The notes beneath the pieces were generated by a model. It was given only the letters and a program-made list of their open reading frames with translations, searched no databases and was not told where the DNA came from. Positions 51,901-57,900 of a stretch of DNA of 64,000 nucleotides are shown here, piece after piece; within the stretch, counting starts at the first letter, position 1, and each line of letters starts with the position of its first letter. Source of the DNA: Ridgeia piscesae (Eukaryota > Annelida > Polychaeta > Sabellida > Siboglinidae); the NCBI GenBank assembly GCA_025642075.2, contig JAODUO010001200.1, forward strand, positions 182,501-246,500, written 5' to 3'. A program made the position numbers and the translations under genes.

Positions 51901-54900
51901 CAGGCATCATGGTGGGTGATATCTTGTCAACTATGTTCTCTCAGTTGTGGATATCACAACCAGGCATCATGGTGGGTGATATCTTGGCAACTATGTTCTC
52001 TCAGTTGTGGATATCACAACAAGGCATCATGGTGGGTGATATCTTGACATCATGTCCCCTCAGTTGTGGATATCACAACCAGGCATCATGGTGGGTGATA
52101 TCTTGACATCATGTCCCCTCAGTTGTGGATATCACAACCAGGCATCATGGTGGGTGATATCTTGACATCATGTCCCCTCAGTTGTGGATATCACAACCAG
52201 GCATCATGGTGGGTGATATCTTGACATCATGTCCCTCAGTTGTGGATATCACAACCAGACATCATGGGGGGTATATCTTGACATCATGTCCCAGTTGGGA
52301 TATCACAAGGCATCATGGTGGGTGATATCTTGACATCATGTCCCCTCAGTTGTGGATATCACAACCAGGCATCATGGTGGGTGATATCTTGACATCATGT
52401 CCCCTCAGTTGTGGATATCACAACCAGGCATCATGGTGGGTGATATCTTGACATCATGTCCCCTCAGTTGTGGATATCACAACCAGGCATCATGGTGGGT
52501 GATATCTTGGCAACTATGTCCCCTCAGTTGAATCAGGTGGGTTTTGGAAATATTTTTGGATTGTTCAAGGTTTGTTCGTTGTGGCTGGAGTTTGAACCGT
52601 TAGAAAATACAATATTTTTGACCTTGCCAACATATGAGAGGTTCCCTTACGTATATAAGAAATAAATATTCTCCTACCCACTATATTTCAAAAGACATAG
52701 TGGGTATGAGAATAGGTATCACTAGGCCAAATTAAATGACATATTTAATAAAAATACTACACAAATTATGAGAGTTAAATCATAAACAGTCAGATAAGGA
52801 GGGTGTTAGCTGACTAATTAATTTGAATTATCTCATTATAAATCACAAAACATTGATGATCACAATAATAGGTTTAACAGGCACAACCAATACAGAATAG
52901 TCATTATTTATTTAGTACAAATTTACCAAAATGGTGAAGAGACTCGAAGCAGCCACTGGGGGTATGTATATGGACTGAAGATGTCGGTGGATATCAATGC
53001 TGACCTTCTGTGACCTTGAGGTATTCGGCAACGTGTGTGTGGTCGCACTGGATGAGTGCCTCGCAGAATGCATCGAAGGCTGTAGGCCCCCTGGTGGGAA
53101 GAATGTCCAACAGTGCAGCCACTGTCTCTCGACTAGTTTTCTCGCTCTGTCATAGCAGAAAGTGTCTTACAGTCACACAGTTTGTCAGTGTAGCAGCAGC
53201 CATTGCAGAGTGAGTGTCTGCTGAACATTAGTTTTGGTGTCCAAAAACGTATTCCGTTATATACTGAATAATTCATACACAAAGATAATGGGTGTTCGAA
53301 AGTGTACAGTTTATACAACAATTGTTTTAGGTAAAATTGTTACGATATCTGTAATCTTAAGTGTCAAAATACATAGTTATTACAGTAAATACCGGATGTG
53401 ACTTTTGTCAAATGTACCATCAACCTAACCCTTCCCTTTGCATTCAGCCTAACCCTACACCCATCCCGAAATCTAACCCTTTTTGCACTTAAAATCGACC
53501 TTAAGAGGGTAGAGAGGTACTAAAAGCTCTGTGGGACATGACCCCCCCAGCAGGGCCCACAATATGCTCTGACTGCAATGCCAGCAAAAAGGAACATTAA
53601 AAAATTAATCATTACACATAATTCATTTAACCATTTGTCAAATAAATCAAAACAATTTGGTGAATTACTTATTCAATGTTGTGTATATAACGGTCCATGG
53701 CACGTTGTCTGACCAACATGTCAAGATATGCATTGAATCAGTAGTGTACCAATTATTTTGATTTATTTGACAAATCGTTAAAGTAATTATATCTAATGAT
53801 TAATGTCTCAAAAATGTTCTTTTCGCTGACGTTGCAGTCACTCTCATAACACCGACTCAAGCAGGTAATATTAAAAAAACTATAGGTAGTATGTGTAGTG
53901 ACAAATTATATTCCAAAAATATTTCACATTTGTATAATAATTTGTACTTTCACTTGCTTCGGCATACAAACTGGTTTCTCTTAAATATTTCTCCTAATCA
54001 ACATGTCTATTTTCTTTGAATATAGGAAACATTTCTTGTGTGTATTTCTGCCTACCCGAATCGTTTCGACCATATCTGTAGACAGAACCTGCCAGCCAAT
54101 GAGATTTCCCCAAAGTAGGTCAGTAGGTCGAATGTTATGCAGTAGGTAGACGCGACTTTTTATGAGTAGACTTCTGTGTAAATCTTTCATCTCGTACCCG
54201 TCGCTCATCTTTGGCTGTCTCGCAACTTCCGTAGTTCATACGTTGCTCACTAGAGGCACTGACACACAGTTCTTTTTACCTTGCGTTAGCTTTCGTCTCT
54301 GAATCCTGCAATCCTAAAATAATGATTTATGTTGTGGTGTTTTATGTTTAGTTACATTTTAGCAAATACATGATGTATGTGATTTAATGTAATAATATTT
54401 TTATTTTTTTTATATAACTAGACGGCAACGCAACAAAATAAACAATACTAAATTGGTCCAGTTTATATAAAGTATTACAGAACACTTTACGTTGCTCCAA
54501 TTTATACAAAGTATTACAGAACACTTTACGTTGCTCCAATTTTTACAAAGTATTACAGAACACTTTACATTGCTCCAGATTATATAAAGTAATATAGACA
54601 TTTTACTTTTATATAGAGTAATATTTCATAAATAAAATGAAAGACATATTCGTATATATGTATTGATATTGTATACACACCTGTCCACAATCACCTGTCC
54701 AGATGTGTCCATACCTGTGTCCACCCCTGTGTCCAATCTGTCCAAGAACACTTGTGTCATGACATACTCTGTGAACCCAGACCTTACAATTGCTGTCGAC
54801 CCGCCAGCAAGGGCAAACATTTGGCACAGACGATACACCTAAAAGGGGGTGGTTACCCCCACAAGGACATACATGGGATGTTGTCCACTAGTGCTGGTCA

Positions 54901-57900
54901 AGTCTGTTGGTCAAGCACAAGGCTGTGGCCATGACAATCTGTCAAATACACTGTGTTCCTGTCTTTTATGAATGCACCAGTGTGACTGTGTGTGTGTATT
55001 CCACAGACTGTCGCTGTAGTCTTGTGTTTGTATATGCTCACTGTGTCAATACCACAGCCAAATGGATTCCTTTTTCTGCTGCCAGTCACCTATGAATAAA
55101 TCAGAGCCGGCGTGAAATCACACACAGCTAAAAGTGTGCCCTGACAAGGTCGGAAATAAATTGTTGTTAATAGTAATCTTTATTTGGTGAATGCATATGA
55201 GAACGGACGTTTGTGGCTGCAAAATGTTGCCAGAAGTTTAGACATGGCTGTGTATGTGTCCAGTAACTGGAGCTGATTCACCAATGCAAGTTCACATAGT
55301 TTATGTGAAGTTTCTCTGGTACTTGTCACTGTCTGCAGCATTATGGGGAGTCAGCAACAAACAGTATTTGTCTCTGTTTTGTTGTTCAATACATTTATTA
55401 TAATGTTAGAACACAACATTAAATAAAACTGAAACCTACGACCAGCCACCCTCTTTATACTGGCCAGACTCAGTCGTAGTAACAGTCACCTCTGAGCCCC
55501 AATCCACTTCAATAGTTACAGAAACATGTACCTGTAATGTGACACAGCACATTGCATTGCTTACAGAGTGTACAATTGATTTATTGACTTACTTCTGTGT
55601 GTCTTGATTAGCATCATTCATCATTGTATTAATTGGTTTGTTATTTGGAAAAAAGTTATTTCGTTGCAGCCTCGTAATACACCTCCCACGCCACTCATAA
55701 TACATGCCTTCAGCCGTAATACACCCCGCCCTAATAGATGCCCCTCTACACCACCCCAACCCACCCCAATACTTGTTCCCACCTATAGTACATAATATAC
55801 ACTCCTCCGTCTTAACAGACCAGACCTCAAGTGTCTGAAGTTCTAGTTGACAAGGGGTTTATTTTGAAGTTCTTTTGATGAGCTGTAATGGGATACTGCC
55901 GGGGGCCTAACAGGGGTGCATCTGTATGTTTGTGGTGTTTGATAACCACCAATCTGGTGCACCTCAAAGGTGTTATAATTATAATAATATTCACTTCCCA
56001 CTTTTTCAAAAAACACAAACATAAAGAAGTAGGCAAACGACCAGCAACTGTCCAACTACATGGCTCTTTGTTTTGTTATGAACACACATAAGCTTAGATA
56101 AACAGTTCGAGCATTAGTCAACATTACTGACAGTCAGTGCTCAGTGTGTGTGTGTGTGTGTTGTAGGTCTTTGCAGTACGACTGGTGTCACACCTGAGTC
56201 TGTGATGTGTGTTGTAGATCTTTGCAGTACAACTGGTGTCACACCTGAGTCTGCAGTATGCACTGCCCAAGTCTCTCAGTATCGCCAAGTTGGCGGTCAG
56301 CGTCATGGCAACGCTGCTCACAGGTAGGTCAGCCATGTAGGTCATCTGGGGTCGACTAAAACATGTCATAAAGGTCATCATAAGATTTGTCGAGTCGGTC
56401 AGGTGTGGGCAACTAGATAGATAATGTGAGATCAGTCGTGTAAGTAATATGATGTCAGCCTTGTAGGTAATGTGAAGTCAGTCGTAGGTAATGGGGGTCA
56501 GTTGTGTAAGTAATATGAGGTCAGTCATGTAAGTAATGTGAGGTCAGTGTGTAAGTAATGTGAGGTCAGTGTGTAAGTAATGTGAGGTCAGTCATGTAAG
56601 TAATGTGAGGTCAGTATGTAAGTAACGTGAGGTCAGTCATGTAAGTAACGTGAGGTCAGTCATGTAAGTAATGTGAGGTCAGTCATGTAAGTAACGTGAG
56701 GTCAGTCATGTAAGTAACGTGAGGTCAGTCATGTAAGTAATGTGAGGTCAGTCATGTAAGTAATGTGAGGTCAGTCATGTAAGTAATGTGAGTAATGTGA
56801 GGTCAGTCATGTAAGTAACATGAGGTCAGTCATGTAAGTAACATGAGGTCAGTCATGTAAGTCACATGAGGTCAGTCATGTAAGTAATGTGAGGTCAGTC
56901 ATGTAAGTAACATGAGGTCAGTCATGTAAGTAACATGAGGTCAGTCATGTAAGTAACATGAGGTCAGTCATGTAAGTAATGCGAGGTCAGCCATTGTAGG
57001 TAATGAGAAGTCAGCCGTCTAGGTAATGAGACCTACAATGTGGGTACTGTGAAGCCAGTCATGTAGGTAGGGTGAGGTGAGGCACCTAGATAGAGGTAAG
57101 CCATGTTGGACGGTAGTGTGATGTCAACTTAGTAGATCAATGTAGATTTCATAAATATTATAGCCACTTGGTGGCGCCACCACTCCTTTAGTAGACCGTG
57201 TTGATCTCTTGTGCTACACAGTCCACATTATTTTCTCCACTTCACTGTCATCCGACAGTAAATATATAGTTTTGATCTACCCTTACTGCGGCATGTAGAA
57301 CTAAGCTGCCTAATGGGGACATATTGTGTAGACACTTTGCAGGTATAATGGTCTCATTTAAGTGAGCTTAATTGAAATATGACTTGAAATATGATAATTT
57401 TATTTTAATCAGCTGTGCTGTCTGAATGCACACACTGCACTAGTGTTTCCCTGCTGAGATATGTGATCCAAGTTGCAAGGTCACTTTATCTTTATATCTG
57501 GCTAGATACGTCTCAGTGTGTACTACATATCACTGTATATTTTATTATTTTCAGTTGACAAGTAATAACTTATTATTCTATTTATGTATACATTACTATT
57601 TTACTTATTATTAATTATCTTTTTTATTAAAATTTGAGTGTAACTAACTGCGCATTTTTATTGTTATAATAATTTACTGATATAGTTGCGAGTGATACAT
57701 TAGGTTTAGCTCAATAGATGCTTAGTTTAATTAGTCTACTTGAGCTTAATTTAACCTACCGGTACTCTTTAATGTTTCATTATTATTACAATGGGCAGTT
57801 ATGAATAATATACTAAAATTACTTGGTCTAGTTAAGTTTAATCTAACCAGCTTTTTAACATAACATTATTAATAATATTTATATAATCATAAATATTACC

